Positions 9,604-19,153 of a stretch of DNA of 23,728 bases are shown here, piece after piece; the first letter of the stretch is position 1; every line of letters starts with the position of its first letter. The notes below the pieces were generated by a model, which did no database searches, was not told the DNA's origin, and saw nothing but the letters and a program-made list of their open reading frames with translations. A program made the position numbers and the translations under genes. The DNA lies in NCBI GenBank assembly GCA_029298735.1, contig JANSLP010000429.1, positions 1-23,728 on the forward strand, given 5' to 3'. The DNA is from Ophiostoma sp. CBS 140.51 (taxonomy: Eukaryota; Ascomycota; Sordariomycetes; Ophiostomatales; Ophiostomataceae).

Positions 9604-9997
9604 GAATGATGCAATACAGAACCCCGCTGGCTGATCGGCTGCGGGCCGGTGTCGGTGTTAGCCAACCGTTGTAGTCCGATTTTCACACTATTACCGGGGA
9701 ATGGTCAGATTACCAAACAAAAGTCCAATTTGTACTGCGGTATTGTTTTGTTCTTTGGATATTTTGATTTTGAGCCAGACACAGGCCGTGCATGATATAA
9801 CCTTATTGAGACCAAGCTTTCGTCGGTCTTTTGGTAGCTGCGGCTTGTGTCTGCGTTGGGCTGAACTTGCGCGGGCGCCACTATGGACTAACACGGTTTG
9901 GGCGACCGTCTACGCCCAACATGAATGTTTATTGATTTTCGGCGGCGACATGCATCGTGGCGTTCAGCTAACTTGGCTATGCGGAGATGCCTTGTGG

Positions 9998-10005
9998 TAT
10001 ATATA
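9998..10005 (+). promoter_or_regulatory. TATA-box candidate for the metacaspase
   Basis: TATATATA lies about 80 nt upstream of the ATG at 10084 and is followed by a short, C-rich leader (CATCTCATGGTCAAC, then CGACGCACCCTCGAAC). Its position supports 10084 as the true start and argues against a missing upstream prodomain exon. Confidence 0.5.
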
Positions 10006-10083
10006 GATATACAGATCGCAATACAGCATTGATCTTCATCTCATGGTCAACTTTCCGGCTAGACACTCGACGCACCCTCGAAC

Positions 10084-11169
10084 ATGACCAAAAAGGCCCT
10101 CATCATCGGCATCAACTACTACGGCCAGTCCTACCAGCTCAGCGGCTGCCTCAACGATGCCGCCAACGTGCGCGACTTCTTGGTGGGGGAGCATGGTTTT
10201 GAAGACAACCCAGACAATGTTGTCGTCATGACGGATGCCGACGAGAACAAGGACACTTTGCTGTACCCGACCCGGGACAACATGATCAACGCGATGCGCT
10301 GGCTCGTGAGCGACAATCGGCATGGCGACAGTGTTTGGCTTTCGTATTCCGGGCACGGTGGACAAACGACCGACGCCGACGGCAACAATCCAACGACCGA
10401 AGAGGACACCATCTGCCCCGTCGATTTTCCAGAGACCGGCCAAATCGACAGTGCGACATTGTACCAGATCTTGGTGGACCCTTTGCACCCCGAAGCCCGA
10501 CTGACCATCCTGTTTGACTGTTGCCACTCCGGCTCGGCTTGTGCTCTGCCGTACGTCTACCGCCCGGATGAAGAGGGCAACATTAGCGTCACGTTTAACG
10601 ATTTTGTCCAGACACTGCAAGAGGGCGCCCAATTGGTCGTGGCTGCACAACAACTCGCCCACGCCCCCGTCATGCTAAGTCTTGACACACTCACGCAGGC
10701 CAAGTCATTCATGCATGGCGTTACTGGGTTCGCCAAAGACCTCGCCGTTGTGGCCGAGACGGCCATTCATGGCAATCCCGATGACCCCAACGAAGACGGC
10801 CTAGTGCGAGTGGACGCAACCGTGACAGTCACCACTGTCAAAGATGTCTGGATGTTTTCGGGCTGTGCCGACGACCAGACCTCGGCCGACACCAACATTG
10901 CCGGTGTAGCTACGGGGGCCATGTCTTGGGCGTTCTTGGCCGCCATGCGACAGATACCCGATGGAGAACTATCGTACGTCGGTCTTCTCACTGCCACGCG
11001 CCAACTTCTCAAGGAGAACTATTCTCAGATTCCACAGTTGAGCTGTGGCGGAGAGTACGATCTGGACCAGGCGATTGTGGTAAGTCATTCTCTATCCCTC
11101 CTTGTGATTGAGTAAGTACGACCTTCTAACACGACAAAGTTGTGATTGCGTTTTAAGTATTGGCTCTAA
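10084..11169 (+). CDS. Type I-like metacaspase (caspase-like cysteine protease, C14 family) without prodomain
   Basis: Metacaspases cleave after Arg or Lys and act in fungal stress responses, ageing and cell death. The model joins 10084-11079 and 11158-11169 (335 aa), removing a 78-nt intron with GTAAGT donor, CTTCTAAC branch and TTTTAAG acceptor, so the protein ends DQAIVYWL. Without splicing it reads on to TAA at 11113-11115 (343 aa). The p20-like part begins at once with KKALIIGINYYG. The catalytic dyad is His91 in YSGHGGQT and Cys147 in FDCCHSGS, followed by the calcium/S1-associated acidic region. EEDTICPVDF is conserved after the His loop. The p10-like end includes SGCADDQTSADT, GAMSWAFL and CGGEYDLDQ. 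The P/Q-rich N-terminal prodomain usual in fungal type I enzymes is absent. A second GTAAGT at 11112 could give another C terminus (IDIGSKDYTL and on to TAG near 11225). Confidence 0.94.
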
Positions 11170-11329
11170 AGATTATACCTTGATATCAAATTGTATCAAC
11201 GCCACGTGGTCCAAAAAGTAGTATTATTATTATAGAAACTGAATATAAGTGTACAGATACCCACAGCAGTATCAATTTGAAGAAAGTAAAGAGAGACATC
11301 GAGGCTGGGTATGTTTGAACAGCAGAAAA

Positions 11330-13362
11330 TTACAGTGAGTAGCCAACGACAGCGTTGACAAAGCTCGTGGATTTGCGCAGGCGCTTTCCATGAATAAAAA
11401 AGACGGGCAAAAACAGCGACAAGAAGGCAATGACGGCTGCAAAGATGGAAAAGGTCACCATGTAGCCGCGAGCGGCGACCCAGTCGGGGATGCCGTAGGT
11501 GAAGGCGAAGCCGATAATGTTGCGGAAACTGGCCACATTAACAAGGACGGGACTAAAGGGTTAGCATGCATAGTGACGTGGTTTAGGGGAACAAGGGAGA
11601 GAGAGGACATACCCAGCCAGACGGGGATAGCTCTCGACGACGGTAACAGAGGCAATGACGTTGATCGTCAAGAACGCAAACGCCAGAATCGCCGTGGCCG
11701 ACAGGATGGCCATCCAGCTCAGCTTCTCGACATATTGGCCACCGGCACCAAAAAGCAAACAACCACCCACACCACAAAACAGGGGAAAGACCATGTTCCA
11801 GAGGTTCATCTCGGCCTCCCGCTTGCCGCTATTGCGTTTGGCCAGACGATTCACCGTCCAGTCGGACAGCAGGCCGCCCACCAGCATGACAAAGATGCTG
11901 GCAACGGAGGGCGCAATGACGGACAGACCAATGGACTGGATGGACCAGTTGTAGGGCGGTGCCAGCAGCACCGTCGACATGGTCACGTTGCTGCCGAGAC
12001 TGATACCGATAAAGGCCGCATTGACCAAAATGCAGTAAAAGACAATCGGCAGCACCAGCGTCTTGACAATCTCGACAAAGGCAACAAGGCCGTCGCGGAC
12101 ACTGACACCGCCATTGGCAAAGAAGCCGAACCGGGCATTGCGGCTGGGCCGCTCCAGGGACCGATTGTCAACATCCGGAGAGACTTCGCCGCGCAGCTCC
12201 TCGGGCGAACGGTGCCACCGGGTCTCAGGCAAGAAGAGAATGACACAGAGAGCCGACAGACCGGTCAGAATGGCACCGATGTAGTATAGCCAGCGCCAGC
12301 TCTGACGGGCCACAATGTACGTCGAGCCGATGCCCAGCGAAATACTCACAATGCCCTGCGATGCCCACACAAGTCCAATACCGCGGCTGCGCTGATGCAC
12401 ATACGTCATGTCCTGCACGATAAGCGGAACAAGACTCTCAACAGCACCGGCACCAATGGCCTGCAGACAGCGGGAGGCGATGTGTGATGGGAGCGACTGG
12501 CTGAGACCAGACCAGAGGGTGCAGAACGTGGCGAGGACGACACAAAAGACCATGACCGTACGACGGCCAAAGGCAATCGAGGCCGGAACCAAAAAGTAGT
12601 TGCTAACACCGACGAAGAGAACAGGTAGGGAGACAAGTAGGTTAACACGGCTCAGAGGTTGCGCACCAGGGAACAGGGAGAGCATGTCAAGAGGGTTGCC
12701 AGAGGTTGAGATGCCGGCCGGGATGCCACCGGCGCCTGTAGAGGGCACGCCACTTGTGGGATAGCCGGTGGGGATCGTGTCGGCCAGAAGAGCTGCAGCA
12801 GTGGGATAGCCACCGGTGGTTGGATAGGCGCCAGCAGGGTAGCCGCCAGCACCATCGGGAGCACCGCCCGCCGGCATGCTAAGATTCGCAAAAACGCCAC
12901 CGAGTCCGCCGTTGTCAAGGAGGTGGGGGTCGAGGCCGGCGTAGACGAGCATAAACACGGGGAGGAGACCGGCAATCATTTGCTGCATGGCAATCGCGAT
13001 GGCGCCAACTGCAAACTGTTAGAACGGATACGATGGCTGTCATAGAATGGAGAGATGGACATACAGAAGCAAATCGAGCCGATGGCAAGAGTCTTTTTGA
13101 GAGTCGAGAAGTTGAGCGGGTCTGTCAAACGGAGTCAGCATGTGGTCGAGATCAAAATTGAGATTGCATGTGGTCTGGACCTACCATCAGGATGGGACGA
13201 TGGCGCGGGAATCAGACGCAGATGGCCTCCGTCGTACATTTGCGTCGTGCCATCGACGACCGTGATCGCCGCCGCCGTCTTGGAAATGTCGTCGCCGTAC
13301 TCCATGGTCTTTTCCGTCGCCTGGTGCTCGGCCTTCTCTCGTTCTTGGTTGGCGGAAGCCAT
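11330..13362 (-). CDS. Major facilitator superfamily transporter (DHA1-like) with expanded first loop
   Basis: This is a proton-coupled secondary transporter of the plasma membrane, probably for drugs, toxins or small organic compounds. The model joins 13362-13185, 13121-13065, 13008-11613 and 11552-11330 (617 aa) with introns of 63, 56 and 60 nt. A hydrophilic N terminus ends HPDDPLNFSTLKKT, the DPxNW-like entry to helix 1 seen in fungal DHA1 proteins. Later features are YFLVPASIAFGRRTVMVFC (motif A region after helix 2), RCLQAIGAGAVESLVPLIVQ (helix 4), GLVWASQGIVSISLGIGSTY (helix 5, motif C area), SWRWLYYIGAI, a cytoplasmic loop starting LPETRWHR, and six C-terminal helices ending SFVNAVVGYSL. 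Residues about 104-195 form a long Gly/Tyr/Pro/Thr-rich segment between helices 1 and 2, which explains the size above the usual 500-550 aa. The gene converges with the metacaspase (160 bp). It may export or import the substrate of the neighbouring enzyme block, but this is inference. Confidence 0.93.
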
Positions 13363-14023
13363 GATCAACTGTATCGGTAGGGAATGTGGGAGGAGGGTGG
13401 CGTGTCCAGGTGTCGAAGTGGTCTGGAAGTGATCGAAAAACAAAACGTCGTACGATGCGAAGGGAACGCAGAATACTTATCGATGCCCATGTTCTCCATG
13501 TTGGCATTTTCTAAAAGGAAGAACTGTGGCTTTTGCACCCCACAATCCTTTGAAGCTCCTTGTCTCCTTGTCTCCTCATCCCCATGTCGCCCCAGATTAC
13601 CCCGGATTTCCTTTTGGATTGAGCCTCCCGCATACCCCCGCATAACCGGACGGGCAGAACGGCATCGTCAGGTGGCTAGACTATGTATGGTGCGGAGTAG
13701 CTCGAGTTGGACTTCGTGGATGTCCTGAAATGGAAAAAAGATGTTCTAAATGGGATACGAATACGACGTCGCTTGTGCAGGAGCCCCAAATGGCTATTGC
13801 TTTCGGGCGTCAGACCTTTCTTCTCACATGCCAAATGCATGCATGACCAAGCCCATGAACATGATCAGCTTCACCAATAAAACTATTTATTATTATAATC
13901 AAGGGTCAAACGGATTTTATCAGAAAGAAACACACATATTAGTATCAAATTTGTGTTGCATAGCAATTAATATGAGAATTACACCCTCTGTCCTCCTCGT
14001 CCATCTTGTAATCCCACTGCGTC
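13363..14023. other. Spacer between MFS transporter and FAD monooxygenase 1
   Basis: This 661-bp stretch contains the MFS promoter and leader (13363 upward) and the 3' flank of the minus-strand FAD monooxygenase 1. The 13880-13990 part is AT-rich. CCGGAT/CCGGAC-like triplets occur near 13600-13660, which could be zinc-cluster regulator half-sites, but no clear palindrome stands out. I see no gene. Confidence 0.5.
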
Positions 14024-15487
14024 TTAGTCTGGCAGCTCAGGTGCATCGTCCTGCACTGTAAATCCAAACAGAGCCTTGACCTGCGTAATCAGATAGGCCA
14101 CTGTAAGCATTCGTGCTACAAAGAATAGCATGACCTTGCCCGACAAGCTCGACGGGTCCCGCACCGTCTCGTCCGTGCCACCGCTCATGCCGACCCAGTG
14201 GAACGCCCGGGGCAGCATTTTTCCTTCGTAGGCATTGACGGCAATCGACACTGTCTGATTGTCGAGCTTGTCGCTTGCTGCAGCATCCCGTAGGGCCAGT
14301 ATCTGCGGCAGCATGTCCGCCGTGTCTCTCATGGCTTGGTTGGCACCCATGCCACGGGCGGGCAGCATCGGGTGGATGGCATCACCCAGTAGCCAGACCT
14401 GGCCGTGGCCTGTCTCCGGTTCGCTGCTGGATTTGGCATTTGACTTTTGCCGCCAGTTGACACCTGGGTTGGTGCTGGCACGTGGCTGGAAAACGTAGAC
14501 GTCGTCGTTGTCGATGGCGCGGAGCATAGTCTCACTATAGGCGATGGCAGTTAGTAAGGCTGAAAACAGTGACGTGCTCAGTATGGACGACTCACAATCT
14601 TGGATCCCAGTTCTTCACCATGTCAATACAGAAGCCGACCTTGTCTTCCATGGAGAGAGGATCATCTGGACACTTCTCGACCGGGATCATCAGGCTCCAA
14701 AAGAGCGACGACATTCCTCGTCGAAGTCGGCTGCATCATCGTTGTCGACATTCTTCGCTGCCGGTTCTGCTGTATCCTTTGCACCCTTGGGGAGGTATGC
14801 CGAATAAAATAAGATTATGCCGTCGTGAATCACCGCCACGGGGGGTTTGCGCACCTCCGGCCCCAGAGCTTTCAACTTGGCCTTTGGCAGTGAGCCCTTG
14901 GCCAGGAAACCCCAGCGCTTGTGCAGCTGCACAATGTTGTCAAGACCAATCTGCTTGTTAATGCGTGACCGGCTGCCCTCGGCCGAGATGAGCAGGTCGC
15001 ACGTGTCTGAGGTGCCGTCGGCGAAGTGCACTCTGACGGTAGACGCACCACCGCCCTCCTCCACGGTGTACTTGACAAACTTCTTGCCAAACCGCACGCG
15101 CTCAGCTGCGACGAGCGGCGCCTGCAGATAGTCCCGCAGCACCACCCGGTTGATCGGCGCCGATTTGGTGTAGGCAGGGAACTTGGTCAAGTCCAGCAAC
15201 AGTCGCAAATTCGTATCGTACAGGATAGGTGCAGCTGGTAAAACACCGCCGGACCGGCCAAACATCCTGTACAGCGCTGCTTGCTGGTCATCTGTCAGGC
15301 ACGCCTTGAAGCCGTGAATCGCGTGCGCCCCGAGGCGGATCTGATAGCCGTCGCGCTTGATATTCGAGCGTGAATCGACATCGTCGGACTCATAGATGAC
15401 AAAATCGACGTCGTTGTGGAGGAGGCCGTTGCCGAGGAGCCCGCCGGCCAGGCCGCAGCCGATAATGATGACCTTGAAAGGGGCCAT
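14024..15487 (-). CDS. FAD-dependent monooxygenase 1 (salicylate-hydroxylase-like), with apparent 1-nt frameshift
   Basis: This is a class A flavoprotein hydroxylase that would use NAD(P)H and O2 to hydroxylate an aromatic or related substrate. Exon 1 runs 15487-14596 and exon 2 14534-14024; the 61-nt intron has GTGAGT donor, CTTACTAAC branch and CTATAG acceptor. The FAD-binding motif is KVIIIGCGLAGGLLGNGL (Gly10, Gly12, Gly15), the DG-type motif is CDLLISAEGSRSRI and the GD motif is VWLLGDAIHPMLPARGMGAN. The spliced length is one base short of a whole number of codons. The first frame ends at a TGA (14690-14692) after DFDEECRRSFGA, whereas the adjoining frame gives SSLFWSLMIPVEKCPDD and MEDKVGFCIDMVKNWDPRF, which splices correctly to ETMLRAIDNDDVYVF. 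One missing base near 14711-14716 restores a 467-aa enzyme of normal length. As written it yields about 265 aa without the GD motif. The gene is head-to-head with FAD monooxygenase 2. Confidence 0.82.
14711..14716 (-). other. Frameshift point in FAD monooxygenase 1
   Basis: The reading frame changes within GAATGT (minus-strand reading). Before it the frame encodes DDAADFDEE, and after it the next frame encodes SSLFWSLMIPV. A 68-nt cryptic intron (14784-14717, GTGCAA donor, GACGAG acceptor) could also restore frame, but its splice sites are unlike every other intron in the window, so a 1-nt deletion or sequencing error is preferred. Confidence 0.65.
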
Positions 15488-15916
15488 CAAGAACGTTGTC
15501 GAGGATGCGTGGTTGACGATAAGATCAAGGTGAAGTCAATTTTGCGAATTCTGGCGGTTAATGAACAAGGTTCAAAAAGGTCATTCGTAGATTATCGGCA
15601 TCTCGCACGGGCTTTGCAGTGACCGATACTCCGTCCCCTCCCCCGTACGGATGTGCGGTTTGTGGGGGTCTGTACCCCATCTTACTGTTGCTTCATTGTA
15701 TCAGCTAAATTTGAGCTGTGAATTCTCAGACAGCATGAGGGAGGAAGACGTTGTTATTTTTACTAATCATGTTTCTCTGGGAAAGCCGACCAGATGGAGT
15801 ATTATGTAAATAACTGTACATGTAAGAGCTGCATCAGACGAGATCGGAGGTTAATAAAATCTCAAAATCAATTTGTCGACAATAACATTACCTTGCAATT
15901 GTCACCAATTGAAATC
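15488..15916. promoter_or_regulatory. Shared divergent promoter of FAD monooxygenases 1 and 2
   Basis: This 429-bp spacer lies between the start codons of two head-to-head flavin monooxygenase genes. A C-rich stretch with CCGTACGG (a CCG/CGG everted pair, about 15643-15650) followed by TGCGG resembles zinc-cluster regulator half-sites. No experimental support is available; the call rests on gene orientation. Confidence 0.5.
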
Positions 15917-17283
15917 ATGTCTAACCCTATTAACATTGTCATCGTCGGCGGTGGCATCGGCGGTCTCTCCGCTGCTGTTGCCATCTCTCTCGCCGTTACT
16001 CCCACACCAAAAGTCACAATCCTCGAAGCAGCCAAGGAGCTCTCTGAAATTGGAGCCGGCATTCAAGTGGCTCCCAACTTGACTCGTCTCCTTGTCGACC
16101 GGTTCGGAATGGCTGATGCCGTCACCAAACATGCCATTGCCCCTCGTTTTGTCCGTCAGGTCCGTTGGGAAGATGGCAGAGAGCTCACCCGCGCCAATCT
16201 CAACGAGAATGACCGGTGCGAGCGTGCTTTTGACCACAAGTACTACTACCTGCACCGGGTTGACCTGCAGGGCATGTTGCTCGCTCGCGCTGTCGAGTTG
16301 GGCGTGGATATTATCACGAGCGCTAAAGTTGTCAGCTACCAACACATCGCTGACATTGGCGGTGAGACGGTGACTTGCGCAGACGGCCGGGCCTTCTCCA
16401 CCGACTTGGTCGTGGCCGCCGACGGTGCAAAGAGCCGGCTTTCCGAGTATGTCCTGGGAGCTCAGGTGCCGGCCACTCCAACGGGTGACAGCGCATACCG
16501 CGCTACGTTGCCTCGTGAGCAAGTGGTGGAAGACCCAGATTTTGCATCTCTCAATTTTGAGGAGGGGTCCGTCGTCTGGCTCGGCCCACTTGCCCACGTC
16601 GTCGGCTACTTTGTACGTGGCGGCAGTACCTACAACCTGGTCATTGTTGTTCCCGACGATGACAAAGAACGTAACGAGGAGACATGGAAACTCAAGGGTG
16701 ATCCTGAGAAGCTGCGCAGTCACTTTGCCGGCTGGGACTGGCGGCTACGCAAGCTGCTCGACAAGGTCGACGCAGAGAACCTTTACTTGTGGAATCTTCG
16801 GGACCGGCCTATGCTGCCGACATGGTTGGTCCCAGAGGCCGGAAACCTGGTCTTGCTCGGCGATGCAGCACATCCAATGTTGCCATATGTTGGACAAGGT
16901 GCGGCGAGTGCAGTCGAGGACGCAGTTGCTTTGGCCGAGTGTTTGTTTCACGCCGACAAACAAAACTGGCCATTACGCAGGGCAATCGAAGTGTACCAAG
17001 ATGTACGCCGCCCACGGACGGACAAGATGCGCATGGCCGGGCACAAGAACCGGGACTACTTTCACATGATCGATGGTGAGTGCAATGCCTGTTTATTATC
17101 TACTATGATTTCCATACTCACAAAGTGCAAGGCCCCGAACAAGACGAGAGAGACAAAAAGCTGGCAACCAACTCGGATGTCGAGAAGACACCAAATCAAC
17201 TGGACGATCCGGAGACTCTGCAGGATATGTATGGATATGATGTCTACTCTGAAATTAGACGAGCACTGGGTGCGGCTAAATAG
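15917..17283 (+). CDS. FAD-dependent monooxygenase 2 (salicylate 1-monooxygenase-like)
   Basis: This is a class A flavoprotein monooxygenase, expected to hydroxylate (possibly decarboxylating) an aromatic acid with NAD(P)H and O2. The model joins 15917-17075 and 17126-17283 (438 aa); the 50-nt intron has a GTGAGT donor and CACAAAG acceptor. The FAD dinucleotide motif is IVIVGGGIGGLSAA (residues 11-16 are GGGIGG). LHRVDLQGML carries the conserved Arg114, AADGAKSRL is the DG motif (Asp169-Gly170), and LLGDAAHPMLPYVGQGA is the GD motif (Gly315-Asp316). The tail is hydrophilic and ends SEIRRALGAAK. The start MSNPINIVIVGG is chosen because it puts the Rossmann fold at the N terminus; an in-frame upstream ATG at 15794 is not needed. 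The length is typical for salicylate hydroxylases. The gene is intact, unlike its divergent partner, and converges with the hydrolase gene (243 bp). The exact substrate is not readable. Confidence 0.93.
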
Positions 17284-17526
17284 AAAGCAGATATTGTTGG
17301 GTGTTGTGATGTTGTTCTTAGTAGACAGTTAGTTTTATAAATATCCATAAAATTATATTAAAATGTAACAAGCACGAGATGTTTGGTTTTACACCGGGTA
17401 CGTGACAATTGTATTATAATTTGATATTTCTTTCCTCTATTTTTTAAGCAAAATTGATACAATATGATATTCTAAATTGAGACTGCTCAAGTACGAATCC
17501 CTACTGTCTTCGTTTACGATAAGTAA

Positions 17527-18663
17527 TTACCACAGATTGAACGCCACTGCATGTTCTAGGCCAACAACCTTTGAGCTCGTCTCTGCATGTATGGCATCCG
17601 TTGCAGCTTTGGTGTTCATGTAGTACGGCTTCAGCGGCGCCCGGTCGTGCAAACACCAAATAACCGTCCCTGGTTCGCCCAGCCACTTGACCTCCTGGAC
17701 ACCAAACTCGGTCGCCGACCCTTGCCATGGCCGACCGTCGAGGTTGGCCCGTCCTGCCATACCAAGGATGGCCACATCGGGCTGGGGCTTTAGGTTCTGC
17801 AAGATACCCGAGTAGCCACCCAGATGACCGCTCCAAAGTAGTTTCTTGTCTCCCACCAGAAAGTTGTAGATGAGTTGACCACCATCAAAGGATGAGTACT
17901 TGTTGGTGTCCTTGTCCTTGAGGTAGGATACAAACACCTTCATATCGTCTGGCATCATGGGTGGCAGCGGGTCGAGTTTTGTGAGGGCACCCAGTCCATA
18001 CGTCATGGCCCGTGTCGTGTCCAGTGTACACTCATATGGTCCACCTTCTCCCATGTACTTTGCGCCTGTATCGATAAATTCGGGGTGCATGCCTGGAGGC
18101 ATCAGACAGTGTAGAGACGGCCACACGTGAACAGACATGACGGCTTCCGAGTTGTCTGGGAGTGGCGGGCCCGGTGGCGGGCGACCTGGGCCGGGTGGAC
18201 CAGGAGGTGGCGGTGGTCGGGCTCTTGCCTTCTTGCGTGCGTCGGCCGTAAATAGAGGGATGCGCTCGCCACCGGAGACGGCAAAGAGTTGTGCTTCGGG
18301 CACGCCTGCTGCTCGCATTACCGAAATGGCCTCGCCATTGCCTACAATAGTAGCTCCCGTGCGGAGCGCAAGCTTGTTTGCGCCGGGGAGGCTACACTGT
18401 TAGTCTTTGCCCGGTCGATATTTTGTGATGTGGATGTTGACTTACTGATCAAAGTGGGCATGGCTGATGAAAATGTAGTCGCCCTCCGTCACGTCGTCAA
18501 TTTTGAGGTATGTGGGAATCGTCGATGGCCGCTCCAGCCAGGCGTCGAGAAAGATGGTGAGGCCTTTGGTCTTGAGCCGGAAAGTTGTTGCGCCAAACCA
18601 TTCAATGGTGGCTCCATCAATATTGGGTGAGGCCATAACGCTGCCCGTACTTGGTGTCGACAT
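17527..18663 (-). CDS. Metallo-beta-lactamase-fold hydrolase (UlaG-like)
   Basis: This is a metal-dependent hydrolase of the MBL superfamily; UlaG-like members open lactones, and other members act on lactams, esters or phosphodiesters. The model joins 18663-18446 and 18391-17527 (360 aa) with a 54-nt intron (GTAAGT donor, GTGTAG acceptor). The metal motif is SHAHFDHLPG with His68, His70, Asp72 and His73; the intron splits the codon of His73. Candidate further ligands are His161 or His167 in VHVWPSLH, His262 in LWSGHLGGY (usual position of a bridging Asp), and His321 in CLHD. The N terminus IEWFGATTFRLKTKGLTIFL and LALRTGATIVGNGEAI are typical of the beta-lactamase_2 family. Residues about 131-152 form a Pro/Gly-rich insert. 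There is no signal peptide if translation starts at 18663; an in-frame upstream ATG at 18708 would add 15 residues. It is head-to-head with the CMD-like gene. Its place among oxygenases suggests hydrolysis of a ring-opened or lactone intermediate. Confidence 0.91.
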
Positions 18664-19153
18664 GGTTCTGATACATAACTGATCGATGCAGAAAGACAAG
18701 AAAGACACGACACTGACAGAAAATAGCTATTGAAGATGTACCTAGTATCACAGTACTAGTCCCATTGTCGGTGACAGGAACGGGAAGTCGGGATGTGAAT
18801 TGCCTACCAGATTATCGGTGCGGGGAAGCTCAGGGTGGTAAGGTAGTAAGCTCGGAGGAGACCCCCCGCCGCCCGGGAGTTCCCCCCCCCCCCCCCCCAT
18901 ACCCGTCTCTGCGGAGCCGGCGGGGGTGTCGGCAGATGTTGTGACAAGACCGGCAAAAATGTAGTGCCAAGTATGGTGACGGTGACGAATGTTTCTGAGC
19001 TGGGAGAAAAGTGGTAAGCACGCAGATGGCACAGGGGGCTGCAGAAATCATTATTCATTCTGAAGTATTTCGTGTTTGTCTACTTTTGGCGCTCATCTAC
19101 GATATCCGTCAGCGAAACATTGTTTTTGGTTCTCGGCAATTACAAGAACAATA
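18664..19153. promoter_or_regulatory. Shared divergent promoter, hydrolase / CMD-like gene
   Basis: This 490-bp spacer lies between two head-to-head start codons. It contains a 17-C run and flanking C-blocks (see separate entry) about 220 nt upstream of the hydrolase ATG. No coding region is supported here. Confidence 0.5.
18872..18898. repeat. C17 homopolymer with adjoining C-blocks
   Basis: An uninterrupted run of 17 C occupies 18882-18898, preceded at 18862-18874 by C6, CC and C3 blocks. The minus strand therefore has four or more G-runs, so a G-quadruplex (or i-motif on the plus strand) is possible in the hydrolase promoter. The run length is also prone to assembly error. Confidence 0.85.

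Larger units (their letters stand above)
9535..10083. other. Divergent promoter region, DAO oxidoreductase / metacaspase
   Basis: This 549-bp spacer separates two genes transcribed away from each other. Each side has its own TATA-like element (9597-9603 minus, 9998-10005 plus). No open frame here looks real. Confidence 0.6.

Noticed and set aside
10036..10662. 208-codon open frame on the minus strand
   Set aside because: It is antisense to the metacaspase protease domain, which carries the catalytic residues on the plus strand.
11390..12289. 299-codon open frame on the plus strand
   Set aside because: It is antisense to the MFS transporter exon, hydrophilic and His/Gln/Asp-rich without family features. 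It is a codon-bias shadow of the hydrophobic coding strand.
15902..16723. 273-codon open frame on the minus strand
   Set aside because: It lies antisense within FAD monooxygenase 2, whose motifs are complete on the plus strand.
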